From the NCBI RefSeq assembly GCF_011440375.1, contig NZ_JAAOIR010000001.1, positions 620,001-684,000 of the forward strand: a DNA stretch of 64,000 nt. Reading direction: 5' to 3'. Made by a program: the position numbers and the translations under genes. A model generated the notes under the pieces. That model was not told where the DNA came from, did not search any database, and was given only the letters and a program-made list of their open reading frames with translations. The DNA is from Halorubellus sp. JP-L1 (GTDB lineage Archaea > Halobacteriota > Halobacteria > Halobacteriales > Natrialbaceae). The stretch's first letter is position 1, and every line of letters starts with the position of its first letter. This document shows, piece after piece, positions 8,615 to 17,932 of the stretch.

Positions 8615-9016
8615 TCAGTCGTCGCCCGGTGCTGCCTGTTGTTGCTCGACGTACTCGACGATCTCCGCGGTCTCGCGCTCGAACTCGTCCATGTCGATCT
8701 CGGTGCCGTGGAGGACCGTCGAGAAGTACCTGACCGTGCTCGCCACGCCGATCGCTTCAGAGAGCTCGTCGTCGGTCACGCCCTCCATCTTCGACTCCGC
8801 CCGGTGGAAGTGGACGCAGTACGGGCACTGGATGGCCGCCGCGGCCCCGAGCCCGACGAGCGCCTTCTCTCGCGTCGGTAGGTCGGTCTCGGACAGTTCG
8901 AGGTCCCGCATCATCCCCCAGGCGTGGTCCGCCGCCGACTCGGGGAGCGCCTCGATGAAGCTCGGGACCTGTCCGATGTACTCTTCCAGTTCGCTGCGTG
9001 TGTGCTCGGATACCAT
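8615..9016 (-). CDS. AhpD-like/carboxymuconolactone decarboxylase family protein
   Basis: 133 residues from ATG 9016, chosen because MVSEHTRSELEEY starts the conserved helix; an upstream in-frame ATG at 9088 would add a low-quality basic stretch. The AhpD signature is clear: KALVGLGAAAAIQCPYCVHFHRAE, with the redox pair CPYC and the following His. Family members are peroxidase partners or small helical redox enzymes, so a role in peroxide or thiol chemistry is inferred. The gene is convergent with the FAD reductase before it. Confidence 0.85.
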   Translation of the reverse strand: MVSEHTRSELEEYIGQVPSFIEALPESAADHAWGMMRDLELSETDLPTREKALVGLGAAAAIQCPYCVHFHRAESKMEGVTDDELSEAIGVASTVRYFSTVLHGTEIDMDEFERETAEIVEYVEQQQAAPGDD

Positions 9017-9452
9017 GGTGTGTTTCTCTCGTCCGTGGGCGTCTCGTCCTCGTCGCTCGTCGTCGACGAACAGCGACGCCCGTGTCAACGTCTCGCACGA
9101 GATATCTTAGCGGTACCTGAGAGGAACGACCGGTTTCGTTACCAGCGACGACGCGGAACCCGACGAATTGCACCCACTCTACGGACGCCGAGGAGTCGAC
9201 GCGGTGTCGACGGGAGGACGCCGACTATTCGACGACCGCACGCTCCCGCAAGACATTACCGCGACGACGGCGAACTCACGACCGCGTGCCTCAGTCCCCG
9301 CCCCAGTAGACCCGGCAACCGGGTGCGATGACGGTGCGGAGAACCCGGGCACGCGACATCCGGCACGAGAGTGCTCGTTGGCCGCGTACGGCCCGCCCGG
9401 CACGAGGGTTTCCCGGCAGACTCGGCACGCCGCCAGGGATGACGTCGGTCGT
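9017..9452. other. non-coding stretch with no recognisable feature
   Basis: No start-to-stop frame here has protein-like composition. A TATA-like ATCTTAGC near 9104-9112 could serve the AhpD-like gene only if it ran in the opposite direction, so its meaning is unclear. The stretch ends at the left 18-bp repeat of the toxin-antitoxin cassette. Confidence 0.5.
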
Positions 9453-9470
9453 TAGTGTTCCGGGCGAACA
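9453..9470. repeat. left copy of 18-bp direct repeat flanking the toxin-antitoxin pair
   Basis: TAGTGTTCCGGGCGAACA, identical to 10349-10366. The core GTTCCGGGCGAAC is itself a dyad (GTTC, five bases, GAAC). This copy lies eight bases beyond the toxin stop codon. Confidence 0.85.
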
Positions 9471-9478
9471 TTCTACCG

Positions 9479-9808
9479 TCACTGAAGATACGTCTCTACC
9501 GTGTCGACGACGGTATCGACGAACTCCTTCGTGACCCGGCCCTGCCACGCAACCAGGTCTTCGATACGGGGTGAGTGAACCGCCCACGGAGAGACGAACG
9601 ATTCCCGCGGTACACCACCGGTTTTCCAAACGTCGGATTGCAAAGGAACCGAATCGCCGTACTCCTTCGTCGAGATTGCGACAGCAACGTACTGTTCGTC
9701 ACCGAATGGATGCGATTCGTTGTTGACTATCAGCCACGGCCGTTGACTGTCTTCGCCCAGTTTGAACGGATCCGAACTCCTGACGACGTCTCCTCGTTCC
9801 GGGTCCAT
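9479..9808 (-). CDS. MazF/PemK-family toxin (predicted endoribonuclease)
   Basis: 109 residues with the haloarchaeal PemK-like pattern: ERGDVVRSSDPF at the start, RPWLIVNNESHPFGDEQYVAVAIST in the middle and SFVSPWAVHSPRIEDLVAWQG. MazF toxins cut mRNA. The start ATG directly follows the stop of the upstream HTH gene (TAG then ATG, no gap), so the two are co-translated, as in toxin-antitoxin operons. Lower GC and looser codon use than the neighbours suggest acquisition. It ends eight bases before a direct repeat that recurs upstream of the pair. RNase activity is inferred from family. Confidence 0.85.
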   Translation of the reverse strand: MDPERGDVVRSSDPFKLGEDSQRPWLIVNNESHPFGDEQYVAVAISTKEYGDSVPLQSDVWKTGGVPRESFVSPWAVHSPRIEDLVAWQGRVTKEFVDTVVDTVETYLQ

Positions 9809-10171
9809 CTATTCGTTTCGTTCGCTGGGATGCGGTTCGTCCGGAGCGACTGCGTCCCACTCGTCGGGGTCGATTCCTCCATCGTCATCGTCGAACCGTT
9901 CCGTAGTCGAGTGGAGGGCATACGCGTCCGCCACCCGTTCGAGGTCGTTCGTTATCGCCCAGTACTCTCCCTTGTGTCTGACGAGATCGCGCTGCTTCAG
10001 CCGTGAGAGGGCCGTTCCGACCGTGTTCGGATCCTCGCCGATGCCGGTGGCAATTTCCGAGCGGGTAAACGCTTGGTCCCGATTTGCATATAAATATGCG
10101 ATCACTTGTTCCGGCACGCTTGGGCCGCTTGGGAGCTTCCCGGTTTCGAACTCCTCGATGCGAACGGGCAT
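9809..10171 (-). CDS. winged-helix protein, probable antitoxin/autoregulator of the MazF pair
   Basis: 120 residues from ATG 10171; a TTG ten codons earlier is possible but weaker. A winged-helix core runs from about residue 14: VPEQVIAYLYANRDQAFTRS, then a recognition-helix region TVGTALSRLKQRDLV and the wing EYWAI. The acidic tail, with four consecutive Asp, could bind the basic toxin. Gene order antitoxin then toxin with zero spacing fits type II systems. Upstream, the heptamer ATGTACT occurs twice, 26 bp apart, a possible own operator. DNA binding is inferred, not shown. Confidence 0.8.
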   Translation of the reverse strand: MPVRIEEFETGKLPSGPSVPEQVIAYLYANRDQAFTRSEIATGIGEDPNTVGTALSRLKQRDLVRHKGEYWAITNDLERVADAYALHSTTERFDDDDGGIDPDEWDAVAPDEPHPSERNE

Positions 10172-10174
10172 ATC

Positions 10175-10207
10175 ATGTACTTGGAGTGCCAACGTAATCA
10201 ATGTACT
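10175..10207. promoter_or_regulatory. paired heptamers upstream of the antitoxin gene
   Basis: ATGTACT at 10175-10181 and again at 10201-10207 in direct orientation, immediately before the antitoxin start. The position suits autoregulation by the winged-helix protein. The repeat could be chance. Confidence 0.35.
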
Positions 10208-10577
10208 GACGTGCTTCAGTCTCGATCGGAAGTATACCGGAACTTGCCCAGTATTGACTCCGGTCTACTTTCACCACCTCTACAGATGGGCAAGGCGAGT
10301 GCCTCGGGGCTCGACCCCGACGCGGTTCAGTAGTAGATTCTCACCCGGTAGTGTTCCGGGCGAACAACCGACGCTGCGCGCGACAGCGCCGATCGCCGTC
10401 ATCGAGGGCTCCCTGGTCCCCCGGCGACGAGTGCGGCAGCGCCTTCGCCTGCGGTTGCAGGCAGAATCGGTTTTCTCCGCCGACGAGTGCACGCCGTATG
10501 GTAGCTCACTGCACAGTCCGGCGACCGGAAGCCGACGGTCACTACACGAACGTCCGACGACGGGTAGCGAGGGGCAG
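10208..10577. other. non-coding stretch containing the right cassette boundary
   Basis: Apart from the 18-bp repeat it contains a hairpin-like CGGGGCTCGACCCCG near 10304-10318 and no convincing gene. The part left of 10349 is less GC-rich than that to its right, consistent with the cassette boundary. Confidence 0.5.
10349..10366. repeat. right copy of 18-bp direct repeat flanking the toxin-antitoxin pair
   Basis: Identical 18-mer to 9453-9470. Together they bound an 878-bp segment holding only the two-gene cassette and its promoter region. This suggests a site duplication from insertion, or a pair of protein-binding sites. Confidence 0.85.
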
Positions 10578-11348
10578 ATGACCGACCGACACGCGCCGGA
10601 GGGCGGGCACTGGAGCACGTCCGATCGCACGGACGGCGCATCGAAGAGCCGACTCGCGAGGCGAGCGACGTCCGTCGCGTTCGGCAGCGCCTTGCTCCTC
10701 GCCGGCCTCAGACGGCGGACGCTTCGGGGTGCGGCGATGGCGCTCGCGGGAGCGGGCCTGGTGGCCCGCGGCCTCCGCGGACTGCTCCGCGCCGAGTCGC
10801 CGACCGAGTCCGGATCCAGCCACGAAGTCGGGACCGAGGGCTGGGACGAGACGCCGGATGGAACGAAGGCCAGCCGCTCGGTCACCGTCGACAGGTCGGC
10901 CGAGGAGCTCCACGAGCTCTGGCGCGACCCCACCAAACTGTCCGAGATCATGGGGCACTTCGCGGACGTGACGCCGCTCGGCGACGACCGCCTCCGCTGG
11001 AGCGTCGACGGCCCACGTGGCCGCGAGTTCACGTGGGAGACGCACGTCGTCGAGGACGAGCCAGGAGAGCGCATCCGCTGGGAGACGCCCGCGGACGCGA
11101 CGGTCCCGAACGAAGGATCGATCCGCTTCCACCGCGCGTCCGGCGGCCGGGGGACGGTCGTGACGCTCGCCGTCGAGTTCCACCCCCCGGGCGGTGCGCT
11201 CGGGACGGCGGCACTCGAGCGACTCGACGTGGTCCCCGAGGCGCTCGTCGCCACCGCCCTGGACCGATTCAAGAGCCTCGCCGAGAGCGACGAGATCCCG
11301 ACGCGAGAACGGAACCCCTCGGGTCGCGGGTCGGGTGACCTGGTGTGA
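10578..11348 (+). CDS. SRPBCC (START/polyketide-cyclase-like) family protein
   Basis: 256 residues from ATG 10578. A hydrophobic segment after residue 35 ([12 protein letters not shown], then [15 protein letters not shown]) suggests one or two membrane-associated helices. The C-terminal domain, from about residue 105, has the ligand-binding SRPBCC pattern: [20 protein letters not shown], then [10 protein letters not shown] and a long C-terminal helix. The stop overlaps the GTG of the following dehydrogenase (GTGA), so the two are translationally coupled. The ligand is unknown. Confidence 0.8.
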   Translation: MTDRHAPEGGHWSTSDRTDGASKSRLARRATSVAFGSALLLAGLRRRTLRGAAMALAGAGLVARGLRGLLRAESPTESGSSHEVGTEGWDETPDGTKASRSVTVDRSAEELHELWRDPTKLSEIMGHFADVTPLGDDRLRWSVDGPRGREFTWETHVVEDEPGERIRWETPADATVPNEGSIRFHRASGGRGTVVTLAVEFHPPGGALGTAALERLDVVPEALVATALDRFKSLAESDEIPTRERNPSGRGSGDLV

Positions 11349-12529
11349 GCGACGCGACGATGCGAGCGCTCACGTGGCACGGGAAGCGAGACGTCCGCGT
11401 CGAGGACGTCCCGAGGCCGGAGGTCGTGAACCCAAGCGACGCCATAATCGAGATCACGGCCACCGCGATCTGTGGCTCGGACCTCCACCTCTACAACGAC
11501 AACGTCCCGTCGATGCGCGAGGGAGACATCCTCGGGCACGAGCCGATGGGCGAAGTCGTCGAAGTCGGGCCGGACGTCGAGAGCCTCGAAGTCGGCGACC
11601 GCGTCGTCGTCCCGTTCACGATCAGCTGTGGCGCGTGCTGGTTCTGCGAGAACGACCTCTACTCGCTGTGCGACAACTCGAACCCGAACGCCGAGATCGC
11701 TCGCAAGATGATGGGCCACTCCCCGGCCGGCCTGTTCGGGTACTCGCACATGATGGGCGGGTACGCCGGCGGGCAAGCGGAGTACCTCCGGGTGCCGTAC
11801 GCCGACGTCGGCCCGATAGCGGTCGACGCCGACCTCCCCGACGAGCAGGTGCTCCTCCTCTCGGACGTCCTCCCGACGGGGTACATGGCGGCGGAGAACG
11901 CCCAGATCGAACCAGAGGACACCGTCGCGGTCTGGGGGTGCGGGCCCGTGGGCCAGTTCGCGATCCAGAGTTCGTGGCTGTTCGACGCGAATCGCGTGAT
12001 CGCGATCGATCGCTGGCCCGAACGTCTCGAGATGGCGCGCGAGCACGGCGACGCGGAGACCATCCACTACGAGCACGAGGACGTCTACGACCGCCTGATG
12101 GAGATGACCGGCGGTCGCGGCCCGGACCGCTGCATCGACGCGGTCGGGACGGACGCGCACGGTACGGGCGTCGTCGACGCCACCGACCGCGTGAAGCGGA
12201 GCGCGAAGCTCGAGGACGACAGACCGTACGTCCTCCGCGAAGCGATCAAGTGCTGTCGGAAGGGCGGCACGCTGTCGATCCCCGGCGTCTACGTCGGGCG
12301 CGCCGACAACGTCCCGATCGGTGCGATGATGAACAAGGCGCTGACGATACAGACGGGTCAGACGCACGTCCAGCGCTACCTCGACCCGCTTCTGGACCAG
12401 ATCGAGTCGGGGAATATCGACCCGTCGTTCGTCGTGACGCATCGCGCGTCGCTCGAGGACGGCCCGGAGATGTACCGGAAGTTCAACGACAAGGAGGACG
12501 GCTGCATCAAGGTCGTGTTGACGCCGTAG
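11345..12529 (+). CDS. zinc-dependent alcohol dehydrogenase (formaldehyde-dehydrogenase-like)
   Basis: 394-residue medium-chain dehydrogenase. The catalytic zinc site is seen in ICGSDLH (Cys) and [12 protein letters not shown] (His-Glu). The structural zinc lobe has Cys at [15 protein letters not shown]. The NAD(P) fold has [11 protein letters not shown]. The insertion around [20 protein letters not shown] and the [17 protein letters not shown] segment match the glutathione-independent formaldehyde dehydrogenase-like subgroup. The start taken is the GTG overlapping the upstream stop; an ATG five codons on (MRALTWHG) is equally plausible. Substrate not proven. Confidence 0.87.
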   Translation: MSDATMRALTWHGKRDVRVEDVPRPEVVNPSDAIIEITATAICGSDLHLYNDNVPSMREGDILGHEPMGEVVEVGPDVESLEVGDRVVVPFTISCGACWFCENDLYSLCDNSNPNAEIARKMMGHSPAGLFGYSHMMGGYAGGQAEYLRVPYADVGPIAVDADLPDEQVLLLSDVLPTGYMAAENAQIEPEDTVAVWGCGPVGQFAIQSSWLFDANRVIAIDRWPERLEMAREHGDAETIHYEHEDVYDRLMEMTGGRGPDRCIDAVGTDAHGTGVVDATDRVKRSAKLEDDRPYVLREAIKCCRKGGTLSIPGVYVGRADNVPIGAMMNKALTIQTGQTHVQRYLDPLLDQIESGNIDPSFVVTHRASLEDGPEMYRKFNDKEDGCIKVVLTP

Positions 12530-12623
12530 CGATCCGCCCTCGTGGCCTCGAGGCGACCGGAACCCGGCCGCGACCGCCGTCGATGCCACATTCTTGTGGC
12601 CGGCAGTCGTAGAGGCCTACACG

Positions 12624-13673
12624 ATGACCTACGACGCCGTCGCCGACCTCGAACTCCGGATCGACGACTACGACCTCGAGCGGTACGAGCGAGACACGTC
12701 CAGCGGGTTCACGCGGACGACGACCGTCGTCGTCCTGCACGGCGACGGCGAGACGGGCCGCGGCGAGGACGTCACGTACGAGACCGACGCGCACGACGCG
12801 TTCCACGCCGAGGCCGACCCGCTCGACGTCGCCGGCGAGTACGCGTTCGACGAGTTCTCCGCGCACGTCGACGATCTCGACCTCTTCTTCGGCACCGAAC
12901 CCGACCAGGACGTGTTCCGTAACTACAGACGGTGGGCGGTAGAGAGCGCGGCACTCGACCTCGCACTCCGACAGGCGGACGCGAACCTCGCCGAGCGACT
13001 GGACAGGACGTACGATCCCGTGCGGTTCGTGGTCAGTACGCGCCTGGAGGACCCGCCGACGGGCGACCGCGTCCTGGCGTGGCTCGACCGCAACCCCGAC
13101 CTCGAGTTCAAGCTCGACCCGACCTCGGACTGGACGGACGCCGTCGTCGACCGCCTCGCGGCGACCGGCGCCGTCCGCACCCTCGACCTCAAGGGCCAGT
13201 ACCACGGAACGACCGTCGACCAGCCCGCCGACCCCGACCTCTACGAGCGCGTCGTCGACGGGTTCCCGGACGCGCTCGTCGAGGACCCGGCGCTGACCGA
13301 CGAGACGCGACCGGTGTTCGACGGCGAGGAGGCACGCGTCACGTGGGACTACCCGATCCGGAGCGTCGAGACCGTCGAGGACCTCCCATGGGAGCCCGAG
13401 TGGCTGAACATCAAGCCCTCGCGGTTCGGATCCGTCGAGGCGCTCCTGGACACGCTCGACTACTGCCGCGGGCACGACATCGACTGCTTCGGTGGCGGCC
13501 AGTTCGAGCTCGACGTCGGCCGCGAGCACCTACACGCGTTCGCGTCCCTGTTCTATCCCGACTCGCCGAACGACGTCGCACCGAGGGCGTACAACGACCC
13601 CGACCCGAGCGGCGACCTCCCCGAGAGCCCGCTCGCGCCGCCGCCGGACCCGCGCGGACTCGGCTGGGACTGA
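12624..13673 (+). CDS. enolase-superfamily protein (muconate-lactonizing/OSBS-like)
   Basis: 349 residues from ATG 12624. The N-terminal part is the alpha+beta capping domain and the rest looks like the barrel. Likely metal ligands sit on successive strands: the Asp of RTLDLKGQY, the Glu of ALVEDPAL and the Asp of VTWDYPI. LNIKPSRFGSV supplies the general-base-type Lys on the sixth strand, and CFGGGQFELDVGR follows. The usual second-strand KxK is only partly kept (EFKLDP). Such enzymes abstract a proton next to a carboxylate. No menaquinone or sugar-acid genes adjoin, so the reaction is open. Confidence 0.72.
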   Translation: MTYDAVADLELRIDDYDLERYERDTSSGFTRTTTVVVLHGDGETGRGEDVTYETDAHDAFHAEADPLDVAGEYAFDEFSAHVDDLDLFFGTEPDQDVFRNYRRWAVESAALDLALRQADANLAERLDRTYDPVRFVVSTRLEDPPTGDRVLAWLDRNPDLEFKLDPTSDWTDAVVDRLAATGAVRTLDLKGQYHGTTVDQPADPDLYERVVDGFPDALVEDPALTDETRPVFDGEEARVTWDYPIRSVETVEDLPWEPEWLNIKPSRFGSVEALLDTLDYCRGHDIDCFGGGQFELDVGREHLHAFASLFYPDSPNDVAPRAYNDPDPSGDLPESPLAPPPDPRGLGWD

Positions 13674-13738
13674 GGCAGACCGCGGTCGTCCGATCGCGGC
13701 GTCGCCACCGTCGTCTGGCGTTCGCCTGCTGCCGGTAC

Positions 13739-15028
13739 TCACCGCGTCGCGGCGGCGTCGATCCACTCCGCGACGTCCGCGACGACGCGTTCGCTGACGT
13801 TCCCGCCGAAGTAGAGGCTGACGGGCGTCCACGGCTCGTGCGCAGGCTGCAACAGGTGAGAGAGCCCCTCGTAGAGTTCGACACGGCTGCCGGCCGGGAG
13901 GTCGGCCGTCCGCCAGCCCTCGTGGTTCTTCCGGAGGAACGCGTCGATCTCGGGTTTCTCGTCGGGGTCGACGACGTGCGTGTTCGCGACGAACACCGGA
14001 GCGTCGAGGTCGCTCGCGGTGGCGGTCGGGTCGTACGCGAGCAGGCTCCGGAACCACGACCCGGGACGACCCATGAGGGTCTCGTCGTCGTCGAACTCGC
14101 CGGCGTTGAGTCGCCGGTACGTCTCGCGGTCCTCCTCGAGTTGCGCCTGCTGCTCTTCGTCGAGGTCGCCGTCGCGGTCGAACTCGTACTTGATGATGTC
14201 GGCGTCCTCTGGGTCGAGTATGGGACGCGGAGGGCCGTCGAGGTTCACGATACCGGCGACGTCGCCGTAGCGCTCTGCGATGCGAGGCGCGGCCATCCCG
14301 CCCTGGCTGTGGCCCGCGACGAACAGTGCGTCGTCGTCCACTCCCTCGACAGCGGCGAGCGCGTCGAGCGCTGCGACGGCGTCGTCGACGACCACGCGGT
14401 CGAGCGTGTACTCGTCGTCGGGGACTTCGTGCTCGGCTTGCCGGTTCGCGTACCGGAGCGTGGCGATGCCCTCGGACGCGAGCCCCCACGCGACGTCCCG
14501 GAGAAGCTTGTACGCCCCGTCGCCCCCGTCGGGGTCGTGCATGCCGGCGCCGTGGACGAGTACGACCGCCGGGAACTGCCCCTCGCCCTCGGGCACCGTC
14601 AGGACGCCGTCGAGTTCGACGTCGCCGGCGTCGACGGTGGTCTCGCGCTCTGTGAACGCATCCCGGTCGGCGTACGCCGGCGGCTCGTAGCTCGGGTCGA
14701 ACGAGAACCCCGCGACACCGTCGTCGGCGACGCAGACGGTAGCGGTTTCGGTGCCGTCCGCGAACGCGAACTCGACGGTCGCCTCGTCGTCCACGACCGA
14801 CGCGTCCACGCCCTCGGGGTCGCCGTACAGGCTGTGGAGCCCGAACCAGTACGCCTCCAGCGCGTCCGCGGCGTCCATCTCCGCCTCGCCAAACTCCGCC
14901 GGGAACGAGTCGACGACGGCGTCGCGGCCGTCGTCGCTGAGTGATGCAGCGGCGTCCTCGAACGAACCGTCGAGGAACAGCGTCGCGAACTCGCGCACCG
15001 TCTCCGTCGACTTGCGCGTTCGTGTCAT
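13739..15028 (-). CDS. alpha/beta hydrolase with N-terminal DUF3887-like domain
   Basis: 429 residues from ATG 15028 (MTRTRKSTET). The first 115 residues form a small domain of the kind often placed before peptidase-like hydrolases (REFATLFLDGSFEDAAASL). The hydrolase part has the oxyanion loop VVLVHGAGMHDPDGG, the nucleophile elbow GHSQGG (Ser) and a C-terminal LYEGLSHLLQP holding the catalytic His. Aspartate lies before it, near VVDPDEKPE. No signal peptide is evident. Likely an esterase or peptidase-like enzyme. Confidence 0.83.
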   Translation of the reverse strand: MTRTRKSTETVREFATLFLDGSFEDAAASLSDDGRDAVVDSFPAEFGEAEMDAADALEAYWFGLHSLYGDPEGVDASVVDDEATVEFAFADGTETATVCVADDGVAGFSFDPSYEPPAYADRDAFTERETTVDAGDVELDGVLTVPEGEGQFPAVVLVHGAGMHDPDGGDGAYKLLRDVAWGLASEGIATLRYANRQAEHEVPDDEYTLDRVVVDDAVAALDALAAVEGVDDDALFVAGHSQGGMAAPRIAERYGDVAGIVNLDGPPRPILDPEDADIIKYEFDRDGDLDEEQQAQLEEDRETYRRLNAGEFDDDETLMGRPGSWFRSLLAYDPTATASDLDAPVFVANTHVVDPDEKPEIDAFLRKNHEGWRTADLPAGSRVELYEGLSHLLQPAHEPWTPVSLYFGGNVSERVVADVAEWIDAAATR

Positions 15029-15081
15029 CCCACCCTGGAACTCATCGGACGGTGGACAAATAACTTGCTGGACGGGACCGG

Positions 15082-16191
15082 TCAGAGGCCGGCGACGTCC
15101 TCGATGGCGTCCGTGAGCTTCTCGATGGAGTCCCGGTCGTGCTCGCCCATGTGCCCGATCCGGAACGTCTCCTCGCCGAGCTGGCTGCCGTAGCCGTTCG
15201 AGAAGACGTAGTCGTACTCCTCGCTGACCCCCTCGATCGTAGCGGCGACGTCGATCCCCTGCGTGTTCTCGATGCAGGACACCGTCTGGGACTCGTAGCC
15301 CGCCTCGGGGAACGTATCGAAGTGCTCGCGAGCCCAGTCGCGCGTGTACTCCGCCATCTCGCGGTGACGCTCGCTTCGCTCCTCGTGGCCCTCCTCGAGC
15401 ATGTGCTTCATCTGCTCGCGGTACGCGAGCATGACGGGGATCGCGGGCGTCGAGTGCGTCTGGCCCTTCCGGTCGTAGTAGTCGATCGTGCGCTGGAAGC
15501 CGCCGTACCACGACGCCGAGTCCTTCCCGACCTCGCGCGAGTACGCCTCCTCGCTGACCGCGCAGACCGCGAGCCCCGGCGGCATCGCGAACGCCTTCTG
15601 GGACGACGCGAAGATAACGTCGATGCCGTGCGCGTCGATGTCGACGTGGTCGCCGCCGAGCGCGCTGACCGCGTCCACGACGAAGTACGTCTCCGGGTAC
15701 TCCGCGACGACGTCACCGATCTCCTCGATCGGATTGCGGACGCCCGTCGAACTCTCGTTCATCACGGTCGCGACGACGTCGTACTGCTTCTCGCTCGACT
15801 CGAGGACGTCGCGGACGTCCTCCGGCTTGATGGCGTCGCCCCACTCGTACTCGAGGCGGTCGACGTCCTTCCCGAGGCGCTCGGCGACGTTCGCGTGCCG
15901 TTCGCTGAAACTCCCGCACGTCGGCACGAGGATGTTCTCGTCGACGAGGTTGAGCGTGGACGCCTCCCAGAACTCGGTGCCGGAAGCCGTGAGGATAACG
16001 ACGTCGTTGTTCGTGCCGAGGAACGCCTTGGTGTCCTCGACGATGGTCGTGTAGAGGTCCGTCATCCGGTCCATCCGGTGTCCGAACATCGGCTGTGCCA
16101 TCTCCTCGATGACGTCCTCGCGCACCTCGGTCGGACCGGGGATGTACAGCGTCTTCTCGGGGTAGTCCTCGGCGTATTCGCGTTTCTCCAT
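15082..16191 (-). CDS. class V PLP aminotransferase (serine/alanine-glyoxylate type)
   Basis: 369 residues from ATG 16191; a GTG four codons earlier is possible. The start PGPTEVREDVIEEMAQPMFGHR is the family's substrate-loop region. The PLP site shows the Asp of FVVDAVSALGG and the Schiff-base Lys of FASSQKAFAMPPG. Relatives transfer the amino group between serine or alanine and glyoxylate or pyruvate. It is cytoplasmic. The hydrolase gene follows on the same strand 53 bases downstream, enough for its own TATA (AGTTATTTG in the gap). Confidence 0.88.
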   Translation of the reverse strand: MEKREYAEDYPEKTLYIPGPTEVREDVIEEMAQPMFGHRMDRMTDLYTTIVEDTKAFLGTNNDVVILTASGTEFWEASTLNLVDENILVPTCGSFSERHANVAERLGKDVDRLEYEWGDAIKPEDVRDVLESSEKQYDVVATVMNESSTGVRNPIEEIGDVVAEYPETYFVVDAVSALGGDHVDIDAHGIDVIFASSQKAFAMPPGLAVCAVSEEAYSREVGKDSASWYGGFQRTIDYYDRKGQTHSTPAIPVMLAYREQMKHMLEEGHEERSERHREMAEYTRDWAREHFDTFPEAGYESQTVSCIENTQGIDVAATIEGVSEEYDYVFSNGYGSQLGEETFRIGHMGEHDRDSIEKLTDAIEDVAGL

Positions 16192-16307
16192 GTGGGGTGC
16201 CACCTACTACGCGGACCTGCGTCGCCGGGGCGCATGGTAGTTGTGATACCGGCCCATGTGGCGACCGCCAGCGACGGCGTCGAGAGCGGCGGCCTCCGAC
16301 GGGATAC

Positions 16308-17660
16308 TTACTCTTCGACGAGCTGGATGATGTTCCCGTTCGAGGTGACGTGGAGGTCGCGGCCGAGCTTGTAGCCCTGACTGCTCGCGAGGTCGACGTA
16401 CCCCGAGAAGCCCTTCATGTCCTGGTGGGCGGGGATGACGTTCTGGGGCTGGAGTGCCTGCAGCATCTCGTAGTGGCCTTCCCGCGAGAGGTGGCCGGAG
16501 ACGTGGACGTCGTCGTAGATGCGAGCGCCCTGCATCCCGAGCAGGTTCTCGGACTGGTAGCGCTGGCCCTCGTTCGTCGGCTCCGGGATCACGGTCGCAC
16601 TGAAGATGACCTTGTCGCCCTCGCTCAGTTCGTACGGCGTGTCCGCGCGACCCATCCGCGTCAGCATCGCGCGGGGCTCGCCCTGGTGGCCGGTGACGAC
16701 GGGCAGGAAGTTCTCCTTGCCCTCGTTCATGATGCGCTGGAACGTCCGCTCGATGCCCTGGCGGCGACCCTGCATCTCGACGTCCGGGAAGTCGACGCCG
16801 TCGAGTCGCGACGCGGCCCCCGAGTACTTCTCCATCGATCGACCGAGCAGGATCGGTTCGCGGCCGATCTCTCGAGCGAACTCGACGAGGCTCTTCACGC
16901 GCGCGATGTGCGAGGAGAACGTCGTCGCGACGATTCCGCCGTCGAAGTCCTCGACGCTGTAGAGGACGTCCTTCAGTCGTTCCCGGGCGACGCTCTCGCT
17001 CGGCGTGCGGCCCTTCTTGTTCGCGTTCGTGCAGTCCTCGATGTAGCAGAGGACACCGTCGCCCTCGCGACCGATCTCGCGGAACCGTTCCATGTCGATC
17101 GGGTCGCCGATGACGGGCGTATGGTCCATGCGCTTGTCCAGCCCGTACACGACGGCGCCCTCGGGCGTGTGTAGCACGGGGTTGATGGCGTCGATGATCG
17201 AGTGCGTGACGTTCACGAACTCGAGCTCGACCTGCCCCGAATCGCCGATCGTCATCGTCTCGCCCGCTTCCATCTCCACGAGGTCGTTCTGGGTGTCGAA
17301 CTTGTTCTCGTCCTCTATCTCGTCGCGAACGAGCTCGATCGTGAACGGCGACGCGACGACGGGGGCGTCGTAGCGGTGCGCGAGCTTCGAGATGGCGCCG
17401 ATGTGGTCGAGGTGGCCGTGCGTCGGCACGATCGCCTTGACGTCGCCCTCGAGGTCGCTCATGACGCGGTCGTCCGGGATCGCCCCCATGTCGATGAGGT
17501 CCAGGCTGTGCATCTGTTCGGTACGGAGGTCGTCGTGGATGAGGACCTTCGACAGGTTCAGGCCCATGTCGAAGACGACGATGTCTTCGCCCGCGCGGAC
17601 CGCAGTCATCTGCCGACCGACTTCCTCGTAGCCGCCGATTGTCGCAATTTCGATTTCCAT
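16308..17660 (-). CDS. rnj: ribonuclease J, archaeal type
   Basis: 450 residues from ATG 17660 ([15 protein letters not shown]). This is a metallo-beta-lactamase/beta-CASP RNase with 5'-to-3' exonuclease activity in archaeal mRNA turnover. Motif 2 is [10 protein letters not shown], and later motifs are in [10 protein letters not shown] and [10 protein letters not shown]. The beta-CASP motifs include [13 protein letters not shown] and [13 protein letters not shown], and the C-terminus [14 protein letters not shown] carries the final His. A longer frame upstream lacks family similarity. A perfect palindrome lies about 150 bases upstream, possibly regulatory. Confidence 0.93.
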   Translation of the reverse strand: MEIEIATIGGYEEVGRQMTAVRAGEDIVVFDMGLNLSKVLIHDDLRTEQMHSLDLIDMGAIPDDRVMSDLEGDVKAIVPTHGHLDHIGAISKLAHRYDAPVVASPFTIELVRDEIEDENKFDTQNDLVEMEAGETMTIGDSGQVELEFVNVTHSIIDAINPVLHTPEGAVVYGLDKRMDHTPVIGDPIDMERFREIGREGDGVLCYIEDCTNANKKGRTPSESVARERLKDVLYSVEDFDGGIVATTFSSHIARVKSLVEFAREIGREPILLGRSMEKYSGAASRLDGVDFPDVEMQGRRQGIERTFQRIMNEGKENFLPVVTGHQGEPRAMLTRMGRADTPYELSEGDKVIFSATVIPEPTNEGQRYQSENLLGMQGARIYDDVHVSGHLSREGHYEMLQALQPQNVIPAHQDMKGFSGYVDLASSQGYKLGRDLHVTSNGNIIQLVEE

Positions 17661-17804
17661 AGGTATGTGTCCGCTCGACGCTATCCCAGAACCCGTTTCG
17701 GGATCGCCTGTGGGGAGGAGAGCAGGACGAACGAGCACAGCGTCAGCGGCCGGTTCGGTCCGGCGTCGACAGTTGCCTCACCTCGTCCTTCTCGGGGACG
17801 ACGC

Positions 17805-17830
17805 GCGTTACGGTTACGTGCACGTAACGC
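17805..17830. promoter_or_regulatory. nested palindromes upstream of RNase J
   Basis: A perfect 16-bp palindrome GTTACGTGCACGTAAC at 17813-17828 is overlapped by a wider dyad GCGTTAC (17805-17811)/GTAACGC (17824-17830). It lies in the 272-bp gap between the RNase J gene and the preceding minus-strand gene. It looks like an operator for a dimeric regulator, but the regulator is unknown. Confidence 0.5.
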
Positions 17831-17932
17831 ACCCCGACGTAAGTAGTATCCGGAAGCGTTCGTCGAGGAGCGACCGTCGCTGGCGTCCCCCGATGGCGCT
17901 CGGTCGCTGGATCGAGGGGGTCGCAGCGAGAG

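Noticed and set aside
10295-10325. TΨC-arm-like hairpin CGGGGCTCGACCCCG
   Set aside because: No other tRNA parts around it; treated as a simple hairpin near the cassette edge.
10280-12589. 769-codon open frame on the minus strand
   Set aside because: Antisense to the SRPBCC and alcohol dehydrogenase genes; no family similarity.
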